In this document: piece after piece, positions 62,955 through 64,000 of the stretch
Position numbering within the stretch: position 1 is the stretch's first letter
Layout: every line of letters starts with the position of its first letter
DNA from: Desulfovibrio sp.
GTDB taxonomy: Bacteria; Desulfobacterota; Desulfovibrionia; Desulfovibrionales; Desulfovibrionaceae
NCBI GenBank assembly: GCA_030145055.1
Contig: JAQYWK010000003.1
Coordinates: 248,001-312,000 of the forward strand
Length of the DNA stretch: 64,000 nt
Reading direction: 5' to 3'
Notes under the pieces: generated by a model
Databases searched by the model: none
The model's input: the letters and a program-made list of their open reading frames with translations, nothing else
Told to the model about the DNA's origin: nothing
Position numbers and translations under genes: made by a program

Positions 62955-63722
62955 TTAAGTCCAAACCTTCATAAATTCAGCGCTACTTTTACCTTCATCA
63001 ATATGACGAATAAGAGCAGATCCGAAAACCGCCGCGTCGACCAGACCTTCGAGCTGTTCTAACTGCGACGGGTGCTTTAGGCCGAACCCTAGGGCTACGG
63101 GTATATCAAATATTTCCTTCGCGTGCTTAAGCCCTACTTTGATCTCTTCAGGCAAAGAATCGCGATCGCCGGTTGTTCCGAGCACTGATACGAAATAGCA
63201 GAACCCGTTCCCGCCATTTGCATATAGCTTCATACGCTCAGGCTCAGTATTTAAGCCGACTAGAGGCACTAATGCTACCTCGTTTTCAGCGAGCAGATCA
63301 CGAAAATCAACACCCTCTTCGAAAGGTAGGTCAGCAATGATTAGACCATTTACTCCGGCGGCGTTGGCATCTTTTGCGAACTTTTCAAGTCCATATTGCA
63401 AGACGGGATTGTAATATCCCATCAGTACGATGCCTGCGTTTATCTGCGGACGAACTTCAGCAAGTCCTTCGATAATCCATTTAAGATTAACTCCTGCATC
63501 TAGGCACTTCATAGAAGCCGCTTCCACCACTGGTCCATCAGCAACAGGATCGGAAAAAGGCATTCCAATTTCAATTATATCTGCGCCATTTGCGTCTAGC
63601 TCTAGAATTTCTTTCCAGAACACTTCCTTGGTTGGATATCCACCGGGAAGAAACGGAATAAGAGCTGTGCGCCCTTTTGCATTGGCATCATTTATTTTAT
63701 CAGCAAGTGTTGTAATACTCAT
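62955..63722 (-). CDS. trpA: tryptophan synthase alpha chain
   Basis: A 255-residue TIM-barrel subunit releasing indole from indole-3-glycerol phosphate. The catalytic pair lies in DIIEIGMPFSDPVADGP (Glu then Asp region), with GYYNPVLQYG and VALGFGLKHPSQ as phosphate-site motifs. The ATG at 63722 has GGAG upstream; an in-frame codon at 63809 would overlap trpB. It follows trpB by 13 bases. Confidence 0.95.
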   Translation of the reverse strand: MSITTLADKINDANAKGRTALIPFLPGGYPTKEVFWKEILELDANGADIIEIGMPFSDPVADGPVVEAASMKCLDAGVNLKWIIEGLAEVRPQINAGIVLMGYYNPVLQYGLEKFAKDANAAGVNGLIIADLPFEEGVDFRDLLAENEVALVPLVGLNTEPERMKLYANGGNGFCYFVSVLGTTGDRDSLPEEIKVGLKHAKEIFDIPVALGFGLKHPSQLEQLEGLVDAAVFGSALIRHIDEGKSSAEFMKVWT

Positions 63723-63735
63723 TTTATTTGCTCCA

Positions 63736-64000
63736 CTATTTTCCGTGCTGCGCAAGGTAATCATCCAAGATATCCATATCTTTATCACCACGACCAGACA
63801 GATTAACAATTACATTTGCATCTTTAGGAATGATATCTTTGTTCTCGATAGCCCACGCTAGTGCATGTGAACTTTCAAGAGCAGGAAGAATTCCTTCCTT
63901 TTGACAAAGCATCTGGAAAGCATTGATAGCCTGACTATCGTTGACCATGCCAAACTCAGCCCTACCAGTATCATGTAAATGAACATGTTCCGGCCCTACT
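63736..64000 (-). CDS. trpB: tryptophan synthase beta chain, 5' part outside the window
   Basis: Only the C-terminal 87 residues are present; the frame stays open to the window edge and reads [15 protein letters not shown], then [28 protein letters not shown] (in parts), and [17 protein letters not shown]. The SGRGDKD motif is the conserved TrpB end. It precedes trpA on the minus strand, as in trpBA operons. Confidence 0.94.
   Translation of the reverse strand, partial: VGPEHVHLHDTGRAEFGMVNDSQAINAFQMLCQKEGILPALESSHALAWAIENKDIIPKDANVIVNLSGRGDKDMDILDDYLAQHGK

Noticed and set aside
1-64000. tRNA, rRNA, CRISPR, IS or prophage elements
   Set aside because: No cloverleaf, rRNA core, regularly spaced repeats, transposase, integrase or phage structural genes were seen.

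Overview
The window looks like chromosomal DNA of a motile Gram-negative bacterium of the Desulfovibrionaceae (Desulfovibrio / Maridesulfovibrio-like). This is inferred from the gene set: a fused B12-binding/radical SAM plus DUF2344 protein, an OFA-family carrier, a split glycine decarboxylase (gcvPA/gcvPB) with its own lipoamide dehydrogenase, an ADP-forming acetate-CoA ligase next to a BioD-like/DRTGG protein, and a sigma-54 promoter in front of flagellin. Base composition is moderately AT-rich and even, most genes have SD-type ribosome sites, and strong intrinsic terminators separate the units. I saw no rRNA, tRNA, IS element, integrase, phage module or CRISPR. No confirmed new system is evident; the best leads are small.

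Layout. 1-5.3 kb: the 3' end of a nitroreductase, an OFA carrier, a small Sm-like protein and a large radical SAM protein. 5.4-11.7 kb: a chagasin-like lipoprotein, then a complete five-gene peptide/nickel-type ABC importer with a hairpin after the binding-protein gene. 12-13.5 kb: a TPR protein translationally coupled to a PilZ protein. 13.7-18.8 kb (minus): a hydantoinase-like ATPase, a small protein with a papain/transglutaminase-like His motif, then bioD, bioA and bioB. 19-24.1 kb (minus): a sigma-54 activator, a 1076-residue TPR protein and a MEMO-family protein. 24.3-27.2 kb: a sugar carrier and an FAD oxidoreductase. 27.5-31.2 kb: an Rrf2 regulator, a periplasmic rhodanese, a DUF1499 lipoprotein, FolE2, NikR and a METTL-like methyltransferase.

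31.5-36.2 kb: gcvH-gcvPA-gcvPB-lpd without gcvT. 36.3-38 kb: two tandem orphan solute-binding proteins. 38-43.9 kb: a WcbI/SGNH-like protein, a metallo-beta-lactamase-fold hydrolase, the DRTGG protein with ADP-forming acyl-CoA ligase, and RNase III. 44-51.2 kb (minus): flagellin, flgE, flgD, fliK and a GT9 glycosyltransferase. 51.3-58.6 kb: an MFS carrier and a tripartite RND efflux operon. 58.8-62.9 kb: a divergent two-component system followed by a second tandem pair of orphan binding proteins. 63-64 kb (minus): trpB (cut by the window edge) and trpA.

How parts fit together: the hook-length, hook-cap, hook and flagellin genes follow one another, and flagellin has its own sigma-54 promoter, so a sigma-54 activator such as the one at 23-24 kb is a plausible controller. 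The two-component genes diverge from the efflux operon and probably control it. The most unusual non-coding signal lies between flgE and flagellin: a short, possibly pseudoknotted RNA flanked by a 7-bp hairpin and a 19-bp terminator stem.
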